In this document: positions 9,193 through 19,444 of the stretch, piece by piece
Position numbering within the stretch: position 1 is the stretch's first letter
How the letters are laid out: each line of letters begins with the position of its first letter
Source: Prosthecobacter debontii
GTDB taxonomy: Bacteria > Verrucomicrobiota > Verrucomicrobiia > Verrucomicrobiales > Akkermansiaceae
NCBI GenBank assembly: GCA_945862245.1
Contig: CAMAXN010000005.1
Span: 28,755-92,754, forward strand
Direction: 5' to 3'
Length of the DNA stretch: 64,000 nucleotides
Notes under the pieces: generated by a model
The model's database searches: none
What the model was told of the DNA's origin: nothing
The model's input: the letters and a program-made list of their open reading frames with translations, nothing else
Translations under genes and position numbers: made by a program

Positions 9193-9816
9193 GTGAAGGA
9201 TTTGCGGAAAGTGCGGGATGTGGTGTTTGGGGGAATTGATTTCGAGGGTGCGGGGGCGCAGCGTGGCAAAGAAGACTGGCCGGTGCAGATCGGGATGGCG
9301 ACTTGGTCTTTGGAGGGCGGATATGGGGATTTGTTTGTGTCGTTCCTTGAATGCGAGGGCCAGGTGGATTGGTATGCGAAGAAGATTCATGGCATCGATG
9401 AGAGCAAGCTCGCAGGTGCGCCGAGTTTGCTTTCGCTGTGGCCGGAGGTGAATGGCCGCTTGGGTAACGGGGCCGTGCCGGTGGCTCATGCGAAGGGGAC
9501 GGAGAAGCGATTTTTGCGAAAATTCCCCGGAAATCCGTTTGATCCATGGGTGGACACTTTGCTGTTGGCGCGCGCGTCGTTGCCGGATTCCAAGAAGCAC
9601 TCGCTCGGTATTTTCTGCGAGGATGTGGGTGTAGCGGACAAGGTTAGGGAATTGGTGCCGGGGCGGGACTGGCATGACGCATTGTTCGACGCCGTAGCGA
9701 GCTTGGTTTTGCTAGAATGGATCATTAAGCGTTATGGCTTGGAGGATCTCCCGCTGTGGGCGCTGGTGGCTCCAAACACCGGCGCATGGTATCGTTTGCG
9801 CAAAGCGATGACATGA
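9193..9816 (+). CDS. DnaQ-like (DEDDh) 3'-5' exonuclease family protein
   Basis: GIDFEGAG (ExoI), PVQIGMATW, late HDALFDAVAS (HxxxxD). Proposed GTG start at 9193; track ORF starts 9094. Confidence 0.65.
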   Translation: MKDLRKVRDVVFGGIDFEGAGAQRGKEDWPVQIGMATWSLEGGYGDLFVSFLECEGQVDWYAKKIHGIDESKLAGAPSLLSLWPEVNGRLGNGAVPVAHAKGTEKRFLRKFPGNPFDPWVDTLLLARASLPDSKKHSLGIFCEDVGVADKVRELVPGRDWHDALFDAVASLVLLEWIIKRYGLEDLPLWALVAPNTGAWYRLRKAMT

Positions 9817-10148
9817 TGTTCAAAACCTCAAATTTCAAACTTTAAACCTTAAGGAAGATAATAAGGCGGGCATTCAAAGGGCTTTAAAAATAGATTTTTC
9901 AAACATATGTTCGATTTCCCGTTGGTCGTTGAGGCGGTCTCCGGAAAAAAGGTTTGCCGATGGTGGGCAGGAAATCGCGTGAGCGGGTGAACGCCGCGAT
10001 CAAGGCGGTGATGGATAAACTGCTAGTGGATAGGAGTGCAGAGGATTCACCGAACCGGGGCTTGCGGCGGATCAACGAAAAATCGATATTTTTACAAAGA
10101 GGCTTCCGTCCTTGAAAAGTGCGATTCCACCAGAAAGGATGGAGGCGG

Positions 10149-10598
10149 ATGACAAAACCCGTTTCAATGCGAACCAGCGGATCCATAGCGATGGACGATT
10201 ACCTCGAGCAGATCCTGCATCTCATCGAGGAGAAGGGCTATGCCCGCGCCGTGGACATCTCCACGAATCTTGGTATCTCTCAAGCCAGTGTAACAAGCAT
10301 GCTTCAGAAGCTCGACTCTGAGGGTTTGGTGAACCACGAGAAATACCGTGGCACCGTCCTAACCGAGAACGGCGGTCGCATCGCCCGTGCGATCGTGGAG
10401 CGCCACGAAACGCTCACCCGTTTCCTGCGGCTCTTTGGGCTGGATGAGGAAACTATCTACCGCGATGTGGAGGGCATGGAGCACCACGTTTCCCGCCCCA
10501 CGCTGGAGGTGATCCGTGCTGTGGCTGACGCGCTGGAGGGGGATGGGAAATTCTTGGATAAGGTAAAAGGGCGGATCTACCCAGAAAAAGCTGTCTGA
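10149..10598 (+). CDS. mntR: MntR/DtxR-family metal-dependent transcriptional regulator
   Basis: MDDYLEQILHLIEEKGYARAVDISTNLGISQASVTSMLQKLDSEGLVNHEKYRGTVLTENGGRIA...EGMEHHVS. Confidence 0.88.
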   Translation: MTKPVSMRTSGSIAMDDYLEQILHLIEEKGYARAVDISTNLGISQASVTSMLQKLDSEGLVNHEKYRGTVLTENGGRIARAIVERHETLTRFLRLFGLDEETIYRDVEGMEHHVSRPTLEVIRAVADALEGDGKFLDKVKGRIYPEKAV

Positions 10599-10753
10599 TT
10601 TCGGTGGCTTGGAGTTTTGTCTAAACTTCAGGAGAAAAATTATTCGTTTATGCACTTTCTCGATGGCTAATCGGGTGAGCATGGCTCATGCTGAAAGATG
10701 GTAAGAGCGTAGAGAGCTCTGTTCCGAATTCAAACCATACCCACCTTAGAACC

Positions 10754-11341
10754 ATGCAAACCGCAAACGTAAATTTGCCCGTCACCGTAACGGTGAGGCA
10801 CGAAAGTGTGACCGATTCCCTGCGCGACTACGCCCAGAAGAAAATCGAGAGTCTGCATCTTGATTACCCAAAAATCATCGAGGCAAAGGTGATCATGGAT
10901 GTGCAGAAAAACCGGCATATCGCGGAAATTATTCTTTTTTGCACGAACCACATTACTATCGAGGCGCTTACCGAGGAGAGAGATATGTATGTGGCGCTTG
11001 ACGAAACGATCGAAAAAATCGCGCGGCGCATGCGCAAGCATAAGACACGGCTTCTTAAGAAGAGCCGCCCGCACCGCAACCAGTCGATCCGCTACATTGA
11101 GGAGCGTTACTTCACCGAGGAAGCGATGGATCATCCAGAGGAATCCGTGCACGATCCAGAACCGTTCATCATTCACCCCGACAAGTATGCCGTGAAGACG
11201 ATGTTCAAGGAAGACGCGATCATGGAGTTGGAGCTGACGGATCGCCCGTTCGTTCTCTACAAGAGCGCACGCCGCGGCTGCCTAACCATTATCTATCGTC
11301 GAAAGGACCGCGAATACGCGGCTCTCGACGTAAATGCCTGA
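10754..11341 (+). CDS. hpf: Ribosome hibernation promoting factor, long form (HPF/RaiA)
   Basis: VTVRHESVTDSLRDYAQKKIESL...HIAEIILF; C-terminal EDAIMELELTDRPFVLYKSARRGCLTIIYRRKDREYALID-like domain. Confidence 0.92.
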   Translation: MQTANVNLPVTVTVRHESVTDSLRDYAQKKIESLHLDYPKIIEAKVIMDVQKNRHIAEIILFCTNHITIEALTEERDMYVALDETIEKIARRMRKHKTRLLKKSRPHRNQSIRYIEERYFTEEAMDHPEESVHDPEPFIIHPDKYAVKTMFKEDAIMELELTDRPFVLYKSARRGCLTIIYRRKDREYAALDVNA

Positions 11342-11493
11342 TCACTCAGCGCGAAAGATTACGAGGTGCGGCTTAATAACGACGAATCCACTCTATAAAG
11401 CCCCACACGCCTTGGCGTCCCAAAGCCAGAAATCTGCGCACCCAGCGGAAAGGTGTGCTTGCGTCAAAGGTCGTACACTGCTTGTTTTAACTC

Positions 11494-11940
11494 ATGTTTA
11501 AGCCCTACCCCACTATCATTCCCGGCCTCCGCAGCCCCTCAGAAATGGTAGGCGGCATCGTTTATTTCGGAAGAATGCTCGACAAGATACGCCTTTACGC
11601 CGAGGGCAAACTTCCGGAGGAATGGGCGACTATGCTCGGTGACAGCTACGCTGGCAGCTTCGATTCCCGAATCTGCCATTTTCTCGGCATCAATTACTCG
11701 GATATCAACGCCGAAACCCTTAAGGGAGGTAGCGATGACGAGTTGCTCGAGTGGGCTTTCGGAAATGGTCGCAGACCGGGCGCCGAGGAGATCGAGGTTT
11801 GGAATGGATTCATGATAAAACGCGGCTGGCGCGACTCCGCATCCCAGCGCGTCAAGGAACGTCTCAAGGAAATCGGCTTGGAGCCCGGTACGGTGGAAAC
11901 CTTGTTCGAGTTCATCGATCTAGATGAGGGGCGGCGCTGA
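11494..11940 (+). CDS. DUF5069 domain-containing protein
   Basis: GLRSPSEMVGGIVYFGRMLDKIRLYAEGKLPEE...FLGINY..WNGFMIKRGWRD. Confidence 0.75.
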   Translation: MFKPYPTIIPGLRSPSEMVGGIVYFGRMLDKIRLYAEGKLPEEWATMLGDSYAGSFDSRICHFLGINYSDINAETLKGGSDDELLEWAFGNGRRPGAEEIEVWNGFMIKRGWRDSASQRVKERLKEIGLEPGTVETLFEFIDLDEGRR

Positions 11941-12021
11941 GGCGGTCTATCCCGCTGCGGTGCATACCGTTAATCAGAAATGCCGCTTGCGGGGTGATTG
12001 CCGGCGTGTCTTAGTCATCCC

Positions 12022-12552
12022 ATGAAATACCTAATCGTTCTGATATCGATAGGTTTGGCAATTTCCGCTCGCGGGCAGAAAGAGGGCTTTGATGCGGTGG
12101 AAGGTCCAAACGTGCGCGTAATGCGGCATGAAGACGGCTCACGGTCGGTCTTTACCCGTAGCCCTGATGCCCGAACCCTCACCAAGAAAACCTATACAGG
12201 GCAAGGTGCCTTATTTCTCGTAACGATCTACCGCATGGAGGCACAGGGAAACCCGCTAAATTGCAAGATTTACGACGGCCAGAAGAATGAGATGTTCAAG
12301 TCTCGCTATGGCTATCGCAAAACGGATGGGCAGCTCCTTGAGGAGCAAATGTTCGATTCGCGGGTCAAGCGAATCGATCCCAATACCGGTGAGGAAATGC
12401 CTGTGAGGCGTTTCATCTATACCTACGATGCTCTCGGGAACCGCAGTGCGCCTATTTCGATCACGCTGACGCCCGGCAAGACCGCCGAGGAGGTTTACGG
12501 CAAACCGACGGCGCCCGATTCTGATCTATTCGATGTTCCTCAGGGAAGGTGA
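12022..12552 (+). CDS. Hypothetical secreted protein
   Basis: Complete ORF with signal peptide MKYLIVLISIGLAISARG; no family recognised. Confidence 0.6.
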   Translation: MKYLIVLISIGLAISARGQKEGFDAVEGPNVRVMRHEDGSRSVFTRSPDARTLTKKTYTGQGALFLVTIYRMEAQGNPLNCKIYDGQKNEMFKSRYGYRKTDGQLLEEQMFDSRVKRIDPNTGEEMPVRRFIYTYDALGNRSAPISITLTPGKTAEEVYGKPTAPDSDLFDVPQGR

Positions 12553-12563
12553 GGTTTTTTGGG

Positions 12564-13820
12564 ATGATTTCTGGAAAAGTATTGCTGCCTGTGCTGGTAG
12601 GAACTGCGATTGGCGCAGCGGGCTGGATGCAAGCTTCGCGTGGTGGCGGCTCGGAGCTTCTGCTAGAGGAACTCAGGATCGCGGAGCAAGAGATCGCGAT
12701 GATGGAGCGCGAGAACGCCTCGCTGCGCTCGCTCGCGCAGGGTGGTGGTGAGGTGGCGGTGCCTCAGGAAATGATTGCGAAAGTGGAGAAGGATTACGGC
12801 CTCACGTTCCTTGCCAGCCCTGTGTTTCATCGCATCGCAGGGGAGGAGTTGGGATACCGCATCGAGGCGGCGATTGAGAGCCGCTTCGGCCCGCAGGGCG
12901 TCGACGACCGCCAGGAGGCCTATCGCCTGATCGGCTGGCTGCGAGAGGGCGAAGGCTTGCTGGAACAGATCGTCGCGGTGAAATCGGTGGGGGCTTTAGG
13001 GTGGTTCGATGAAATGACCGGTGATGCATGGGTGACGGATCGTTTCGACCTGAAAAACGTACCCGATCAGGCGGCGATGGTGCGGCTGCTGGTTAGGATT
13101 TTGCTCAACCAACATTTCCCGCCGCCCGCTGTGTATCTAGGCGATGACGCTGCGCGGGCGAGGGAGGCGCTGCATGCCGGCGCAGCTTCTGGTGCGGAGG
13201 CAAGGTTATACGCCGCAAGCGCGCGGGGCATCGGTTTCATGCCGATGAACGACAATAGCGCCGCTGCTCGCCTGCTGCTTACGCTTTCGGAATTCGTTCA
13301 AGGAGTAAGTCTCTTCCCGGCTGTAGAGGGGAAAAGCCTCGCCGACACTCTCTACCTGAAAGGCGCGGCGGAGTTTGCGGATGGTATGAGGAAGTCTCCG
13401 CAGAACACTTTGGAGATTGTATTGCCGGGCGAGTCCGGGCGCGGCGGTGAAGTCACGCTTCCGGAGATTCCCGAAGAGGTGTATCTCAGGGAAAGTGCCG
13501 GTTACCTCGGCCTGCGCCTTTGGATTTCGTTGACCGATGACCTCGGAATGGCGGAGGAAGTTTCGCGCTCTTGGCTAAAGGATAGCTACGTGCTCTTTGC
13601 CGACGGCGAGATGTCGAGTGGGCTGGTGTGGGAGGTAACCTTCGAAAACAAGGCGGCGGCTGATACTTTCGCGAAGGTCTCGCATGACTTTACCCAAGCG
13701 ATGGCGGTAAAAGGTCGTTACTTAGGCACGGTTAGGGTCTCGGAAACGACCGTCAGGTTTTTTAACACCGCAACAAAAGAGAGCGCCGCGAAGCTGGAAG
13801 AGAATTCCAACCGCAAATGA
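12564..13820 (+). CDS. Hypothetical membrane-anchored protein with coiled-coil N-terminus
   Basis: MISGKVLLPVLVGTAIGAAGWMQ TM helix then LLLEELRIAEQEIAMMERENASLRSL; track ORF starts 12549. Confidence 0.6.
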   Translation: MISGKVLLPVLVGTAIGAAGWMQASRGGGSELLLEELRIAEQEIAMMERENASLRSLAQGGGEVAVPQEMIAKVEKDYGLTFLASPVFHRIAGEELGYRIEAAIESRFGPQGVDDRQEAYRLIGWLREGEGLLEQIVAVKSVGALGWFDEMTGDAWVTDRFDLKNVPDQAAMVRLLVRILLNQHFPPPAVYLGDDAARAREALHAGAASGAEARLYAASARGIGFMPMNDNSAAARLLLTLSEFVQGVSLFPAVEGKSLADTLYLKGAAEFADGMRKSPQNTLEIVLPGESGRGGEVTLPEIPEEVYLRESAGYLGLRLWISLTDDLGMAEEVSRSWLKDSYVLFADGEMSSGLVWEVTFENKAAADTFAKVSHDFTQAMAVKGRYLGTVRVSETTVRFFNTATKESAAKLEENSNRK

Positions 13821-13938
13821 ACGCAAATTTTTATTAGAACCTAAGAAGCTTTCATTGAATATAAATTCCATGTTCCCATGCTATTATTAGCGTCCATACG
13901 TAGTTAAAGTCATCAATGTTTATTCTGGCGAAATAGCC

Positions 13939-14336
13939 GTGCGCACGCGCGGGAAGGGGACTTACAAGATCACGGCGGCGATTGAGCGTCTTGTCCGTGA
14001 ATCCAGCGTGAGCGATGGACAGGTCACGATTTTCCGCCGCCACACCAGTGCCAGCCTAATCCTCATGGAAAACGCCGACCCTCTGCCCGCCGCGATTTGG
14101 AACGATGGTACGACCGCCTTGTTCGTGAGGACGACCCCGACTTCATCCACACTCATGATAGGACGGACGATATGCCTAGCCACATCCGCATGGCACTCAC
14201 CCGCTCCCTCGAAGTGATTCCAGTCCACGGCGGTCACATGACGCTAGGCTCTTGGCAGGGTATCTTCGTCTTCGAGCACCGCCGCGATCCTCACTCGCGC
14301 CGTATCGCGGTGACGGTGACGGTGACTGGTATATAA
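13939..14336 (+). pseudogene. yjbQ: YjbQ family (UPF0047) protein, single-base frameshift
   Basis: Frame 1: VRTRGKGTYKITAAIERLV...FRRHTSASLILMENADP; frame 2: RRDLERWYDRLVREDDPDFIHTHDRTDDMPSHIRMALTRSLEVIPVHGGHMTLGSWQGIFVFEHR. Adding one T at ~14081 (CCT[T]CTGCCCGCCGCGAT) restores NADPSARRDLERW. Confidence 0.85.
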
Positions 14337-14379
14337 TTTGATGAAAGTCTCTGCACGCTTCTAACGTTTTATTAAAACG

Positions 14380-15333
14380 ATGAAATTACATACCATTCTC
14401 GCAGCCTTTTTCATTTCCACCCTTTGCCATGCAGAGGAGCCCAAAAATATATTACTGCTTGCAGGCAGGCCTTCACATGGGCCTGGTGCCCATGAACACA
14501 ACGCGGGTGTACTGCTACTGAAGAAATGCCTCGACGAAAGCGGCCTCCCTATCGAGAGCACGGCTACCCAGAATGGTGAATGGCCGAGCAGGGACCAACT
14601 TGCTGCCGCTGATACCATATTGATTTACTGCGACGGTGGTGGCAACCACCTAATTCTTCAAGACGACCGAATGCAGCAACTCGCCAAGGAAATGAAACGC
14701 GGCTGCGGCCTAGTTTGCTTGCACTACGCAGTGGAAATCCCTAAGGATAGAGGCGGCCCGGAAATGCTCGGCTGGATGGGCGGCTACTTCGAAATGGACT
14801 GGAGCGTGAACCCGCATTGGACGGCGGACTTCAAAAGTTTTCCCACACATCCCATCAGCAGCGGACTCAAGCCCTACGCCTTACTCGATGAATGGTATTT
14901 TCACATGCGCTTCACGGATCAAGGTAAAATCACCCACGTCCTGTCCGCCACCGCGCCCGAGGAGACAATGAATCGTCCCGACGGCGGCCACTCAGGCAAC
15001 CCACACGTGCGCAAGGCGGTGGCCGCTGGCCTGCCGCAAACCGTGGCATGGGCCTTTGTAAATGTGGACGGCGGACGCGGATTTGGTTTCACCGGAGGCC
15101 ATTTCCACAAAAACTGGGGCGATGATAACCAGCGCAAGGTCGTTCTGAATGCCATCCTGTGGACGGCCAAGGCAGAGGTTCCCGCCGATGGTGTGCCGAG
15201 CAAAGTAACTGCGGAGGAATTGGTGGCGAATCTTGATCCGAAAGGCCAGCAATCAAAGCGTGAGGACAACCTGCTCCTCCCCGGCGCCTCAGCGGATCCT
15301 GCGTTCTGCGCTGCCTGCCAAGCGAGACATTGA
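14380..15333 (+). CDS. ThuA domain-containing protein, secreted
   Basis: ILLLAGRPSHGPGAHEHNAGVLLLKKCLDES...GLVCLHYAVE...MGGYFEMDWSVNPHW...DEWYFHMRF...GFGFTGGHFHKNWGDDNQRKVVLNAILW. Confidence 0.85.
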   Translation: MKLHTILAAFFISTLCHAEEPKNILLLAGRPSHGPGAHEHNAGVLLLKKCLDESGLPIESTATQNGEWPSRDQLAAADTILIYCDGGGNHLILQDDRMQQLAKEMKRGCGLVCLHYAVEIPKDRGGPEMLGWMGGYFEMDWSVNPHWTADFKSFPTHPISSGLKPYALLDEWYFHMRFTDQGKITHVLSATAPEETMNRPDGGHSGNPHVRKAVAAGLPQTVAWAFVNVDGGRGFGFTGGHFHKNWGDDNQRKVVLNAILWTAKAEVPADGVPSKVTAEELVANLDPKGQQSKREDNLLLPGASADPAFCAACQARH

Positions 15334-15412
15334 CGGTTGAAATCTAGCGCTTAATACCGCCCACAAAGAAGCTCACTGCTTTGAAGATCTGTCCGCCTCC
15401 CACTTGATCATT

Positions 15413-17959
15413 TTATGATGGCCAAGGATGCCTAGGGTATCTTCCTGCGAGTTCCTTTTTCATCTGCGGGTAGCCGTTTGCCCAGAAATTAGGGATGTCC
15501 TTAGTCATCTGCCAGGGGCGCTGGTTCGGCGCGAGGATGTGGACCAGTAGGGGAATCCTTCCGCCTGCGATGGTCGGGGTGGTGTTCGTGCCGACGAGTT
15601 GCGGGAGTTTCGCGGAGAAGAACGGATCGAGTTCCGCATCGTAAGTGACTTTCGGTGTGTGGCCGGAGATGAGGCGGATGCGCTCCGGGCAATGGGTATC
15701 TAACAGATGTCGCTGTTGGTAGGAAAGCCAGTCGTTTAGCGTCGGCCAGACGGGGGCTTCCTTGATCTCCTTGTAGCTCACGGCCCCGTGGCAGATCTGG
15801 GAAACGGCGGCGATGCGGTCATCCTCCGTCCATGTTGGTAAGCCCAGCTCCGGCATCCATTTCGAGATGCACGCCAAGCGGTGGGTGAACTGCTCGACCT
15901 GCGCGTCCCAGTTTTTAAGCACGAGTTCTCCGGAAAGGACGCGCTTAGCGAGTATCTCTGCTGCGGCGTCGGGCGGGACGTTCTGGTCGGTTTCCTTAGA
16001 GTCTAGGACTAGGTCGCGGAATTTCCGTTGTTGTAGCCGGACGACTCTTCTACGTGATTCATCGTAGTTCGCGCTGTCGGTGGTTTCGATTTCGCCGGGG
16101 AAAACCTCTTCGAGCCATGGCAGCTCGATGGCGGTGGCGAGGCGGAGGTGGGTGATGGTTTCCCGTGCCTCGACTTCGGTGATCTCGCAGGCGACGAATG
16201 AATCGGCTTTTCTCACGCAGGATTGTTCGTCGAGTTTGCCCCGGCGGTTACCGACGATGCGGCAGGCGAGGTTGCCTTGACTGAGGCGGATGGCGAGTTG
16301 GTCGGAGAATGCGGCGAGGATGGATTTTGCGACGGCCTCGCGGTGGGTATGGAAGTCGATCTTTCGCTCGCACACGCGAGGGAAAAGTTTCAGTAGGCGG
16401 GAAAGGATTTGTGCAGCGTCCTTGACTCCACGGTTGTTGATGCCGGTGCTTTGCGGCCGCCTGGAAGGTCGGCTTTCTATAGCGGATTCGAAGGCTCGGT
16501 ATTCGCCGGCAAAGTCCGAGGGGTCGTCGGGAAAAATGAAATCTTTACGAGAGTTTCCGGCGTTACCTTTGGGGAAAATGCCTTCGCTCTGGACGACGGC
16601 GGCGATGAAGGCGGTTTCCGGTAGGCAGCCGTTGTGGACTCCGGCGATGAGCAGGCGGGAGAAACGCGGCTCCAGCGGAAGCGCGGCCATTTCACGACCT
16701 GTATCTGTTAGATTTCCGGCGGCGTTGAGTGCGTGGAGATCGCGGAGGAGATGCTCGGCTTTTTCCAAGGAGGCAGCAGTGGGGGCGTCGAGCCAGCGGA
16801 AATGACGTGGGTCTGATACGCCTGCGGCTTTGAGGAGGAGGATGGCCTCGGAGAGATCGATGCGGTGCACCTCCGGCGTCTCGAATTCCTCGCGGCGGGC
16901 GTGATCTGCCTGGCTCCAGAGGCGCAGACATCGACCCGGTGCGGTGCGTCCGGCCCGGCCCGCGCGCTGGTCGGCGGCGGCGCGGGAAATTTTGCGAATC
17001 AGCAGGGTGTTTATGCCACGGCGGGGATCAAAGGCGGACGCGCGGGCGAGGCCGGTGTCGATCACCGTGCGGATGCCGGGGATGGTGAGCGAGGTTTCCG
17101 CGACGTTGGTGGAGACGATGATCCTGGGTTTATCCGAAGGGTTAATCGCGCGTTCCTGATCGGCGGGGGGGAGGGCGGAGTAGAGCGGAAAAATGTCGTG
17201 GCCACGGCAGGCGGCGGAGTTTTCTAACAGCTCGATGGTGCGGCGGATCTCGTGAGTGCCGGGGAGGAAGACTAGGATGTTGCCGCAATCTGGCATCGCA
17301 AGTGCCTCGCGTGTGAGAGCGGCGGCTTGTTCCCAGATGGTTGCTTCGCGTTGCGGGCCGGCCTGGCGATGGTTCGTTGCGGCCTTGTGAGGGCGGTGCA
17401 GGATTTCCACGGGATAAGTGCGGCCTCCGGCGCTGAGTTGCGTGACCGGAGTCATGTAGTCTGCGAGGGGGCCTGTCTCCAAGGTGGCGGACATCACGAT
17501 CACGCGCAGGTCGGGTCGTTTTGCTTCCTGAAGATTGAGGCAACGTGCGAGTGAGATATCCACCGCGAGACGGCGCTCATGGAACTCATCGAAAATCACT
17601 GCCGAAACCCCGGCGAGTCCGGGATCATCGTGCAACATGCGTTGGAATACGCCATCGGTGACGTAGAAAATTTTCGTCTGCGCGGATTGCTTGGAATCGA
17701 AACGCACTGCGTAACCGACCTCTTGCCCGAGCGCTGTCCGCCGATTTTTTGCCACGAAACCTGCGAGTAATCGCGCCGCCATACGCCGCGGCTCGATCAC
17801 CACCACACGCCCGGAGATTTCCGGTAAATCCGCCAATATCCCGGGAACTTCCGTGGATTTACCCGAACCTGTCGGTGCAGTCAGCAGCACGCGCGAACGT
17901 TCCGACAGTAAGGCGGCGGCGCGGATTTCGGCGGTGATTTCGTGAATGGGCAACAGCAC
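15413..17959 (-). CDS. hrpB: ATP-dependent helicase HrpB
   Basis: LLTAPTGSGKSTEVPGIL, VVIEPRRMAARLLA, VIFDEFHERRLAVD, VIVMSATLE, STNVAETSLTIPGIRTVIDTG, RAGRAGRTAPGRCLRLW; HrpB-type C-terminus. Proposed GTG start at 17959; track ORF to 18184 reads into a repeat. Confidence 0.93.
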   Translation of the reverse strand: MLLPIHEITAEIRAAALLSERSRVLLTAPTGSGKSTEVPGILADLPEISGRVVVIEPRRMAARLLAGFVAKNRRTALGQEVGYAVRFDSKQSAQTKIFYVTDGVFQRMLHDDPGLAGVSAVIFDEFHERRLAVDISLARCLNLQEAKRPDLRVIVMSATLETGPLADYMTPVTQLSAGGRTYPVEILHRPHKAATNHRQAGPQREATIWEQAAALTREALAMPDCGNILVFLPGTHEIRRTIELLENSAACRGHDIFPLYSALPPADQERAINPSDKPRIIVSTNVAETSLTIPGIRTVIDTGLARASAFDPRRGINTLLIRKISRAAADQRAGRAGRTAPGRCLRLWSQADHARREEFETPEVHRIDLSEAILLLKAAGVSDPRHFRWLDAPTAASLEKAEHLLRDLHALNAAGNLTDTGREMAALPLEPRFSRLLIAGVHNGCLPETAFIAAVVQSEGIFPKGNAGNSRKDFIFPDDPSDFAGEYRAFESAIESRPSRRPQSTGINNRGVKDAAQILSRLLKLFPRVCERKIDFHTHREAVAKSILAAFSDQLAIRLSQGNLACRIVGNRRGKLDEQSCVRKADSFVACEITEVEARETITHLRLATAIELPWLEEVFPGEIETTDSANYDESRRRVVRLQQRKFRDLVLDSKETDQNVPPDAAAEILAKRVLSGELVLKNWDAQVEQFTHRLACISKWMPELGLPTWTEDDRIAAVSQICHGAVSYKEIKEAPVWPTLNDWLSYQQRHLLDTHCPERIRLISGHTPKVTYDAELDPFFSAKLPQLVGTNTTPTIAGGRIPLLVHILAPNQRPWQMTKDIPNFWANGYPQMKKELAGRYPRHPWPS

Positions 17960-18032
17960 ACGGCGAAGTTGGGGGAAAGGCGGGGAAGATGCAATCGTGA
18001 GGGAGAGGGGCGGCTGGGAAGAATTGGGTAGG

Positions 18033-18187
18033 CCTTGGACTGCTACAGCCTGCTGTAGCTTTCCGTGAGACAGCCTGCTGTCAGCGGCAGAGGATCGGAA
18101 GTTATCGCGTTGCATGATGCCAATGCCGTCCGGTTCGCAGCAGGGCTGCATGACCGAAAGCGGCAGCAGGCTGCCGAAGTCCAAGGC
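18033..18187. repeat. ~155-bp palindromic interspersed element, copy 1
   Basis: CCTTGGACTGCTACAGCCTGCTGTAGCTTTCCGTGAGACAGCCTGCTGTC...GGCAGCAGGCTGCCGAAGTCCAAGG; terminal IR CCTTGGACT/AGTCCAAGG with nested short palindromes; homologous to 27057..27210. Confidence 0.9.
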
Positions 18188-18201
18188 CTACGGAGGCTTA
18201 A

Positions 18202-19444
18202 CCCGAAATCCGAAGTTGAATTAATTTTAGGCTAGGCTGCGCAGTGGTTTTCACTAGTTTTGCCGCCTGATTGTTCATCTCCGGGTGGCTCTGGTGGCAA
18301 CTTCGGCGAAGTTGCTCCTGGCCATCGTAAAATGTTTTCTAGCAATGGCTTATGCTTATCGAGCCCACCCCAACTTTCGGCAATATATAGCACAGGCGTA
18401 CGACTTCGAGTTCCCAACACCGCGCCACCGATGAAAACCTCCGCTCGTAGCGTGACGGGTCGTTTGAACCCTGTTTTGCGCTGCTCTGGTGAGCTGGCGT
18501 GTTGATAGAGACTGAGAAGATTGTAGGTGAAGCACACGTTCAGAAAAATAGCTGTCCAGCTCGCGAGTTCGGCGGCCTTACGTTTTACGTTCTGAGTCAA
18601 GCGGGCGACAACGATGTAGGGAATGCCGAGTGCTTCGAGAAAAGTGAGCAGAGGGTTCTCGAAAAATCCTGAATCGGCGCGCACGGTGCGTAGCTTCCAA
18701 TGAGCAGGCATGAGGGCGAATGCTTCTGTTAGAAAGGCCACTGCGCCACGGGCGCTACCGGTATTTCCACTACGTAATCATGCGTGCAAGACAAGCGGAG
18801 CTTCGGCAAGAAAGGCGATGAGCGGGTGATGACTGTGACGTCCGGGACGCGAGGGGTTATAACCACGCTTGGCTCCCTCTTGATGTCCACTGCGCTGGAA
18901 AACGGTGCTGTCCAAATCGAGACTGAAGCCCTTAGGTGGCTGAGGCCATGAAAGGGCGAGTAACCATTTCCAAAGCGGCCGACAAAACTCTTCGATGTGG
19001 CCTTGACGGAAACGCATGAAAAGATTGCGCACAGTGTCAGTTCCAGGAAAACGTTCGATGCCGAGCAACGCGTGAAGCGCTTTGTCAGCACGGAGCCAAT
19101 CCGTGTGAGCGAGGCGGCGTGCGCCAGCCACCACTGAGATCATGAAAGCCACCAGAGTTTTAGCCGGTGGAATAGCATTAGGGCTAGTGTAGGCGAATGG
19201 CATCAGCTCACTGATCCGACCGGCCAACCCAATCTTCTCGAAGAAAACGATGAGACTCACGAGGCCGCCAAAGGGCGTGATGGGCTTCTCTGTGGAAGCG
19301 AGGCGGACTTGCCGAGCGGGAAAAATAGGGTTACAAATCGTTTGCATCGTTTGGTGAAGGAAGTTGGTGTGTGGTTATTTGACACAACTCTTCTACCATA
19401 TGACCTCTAGCCAAACGATGCTTTACTCAACTTCGGATTTCGGG
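18202..19444 (-). mobile_element. IS1380-family-like insertion sequence (1243 bp) with TTAA target duplication
   Basis: Perfect 18-bp TIR CCCGAAATCCGAAGTTGA at both ends; TTAA at 18198-18201 and 19445-19448; transposase has SLDLDSTVFQRSG..GYNPSRPGRHSHHPLIAFLAEA, IS1380-like. Confidence 0.92.
18232..19347 (-). pseudogene. IS1380-like transposase interrupted by an in-frame TGA
   Basis: ORFs 18778..19347 and 18232..18741 share a frame; read-through gives LVLHA[TGA]LRSGNTGSARGAVAFLTEAFALMP. The TGA (complement of 18778-18780) sits where TGG (W) is expected. Confidence 0.88.

Noticed and set aside
9899-10118. Possible small ORFs or gene remnant between the exonuclease and mntR (e.g. MVGRKSRERVNAAIKAVMDKLLVDRSAEDSPN)
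   Set aside because: Short, no recognisable family, no ribosome-binding support; insufficient evidence.
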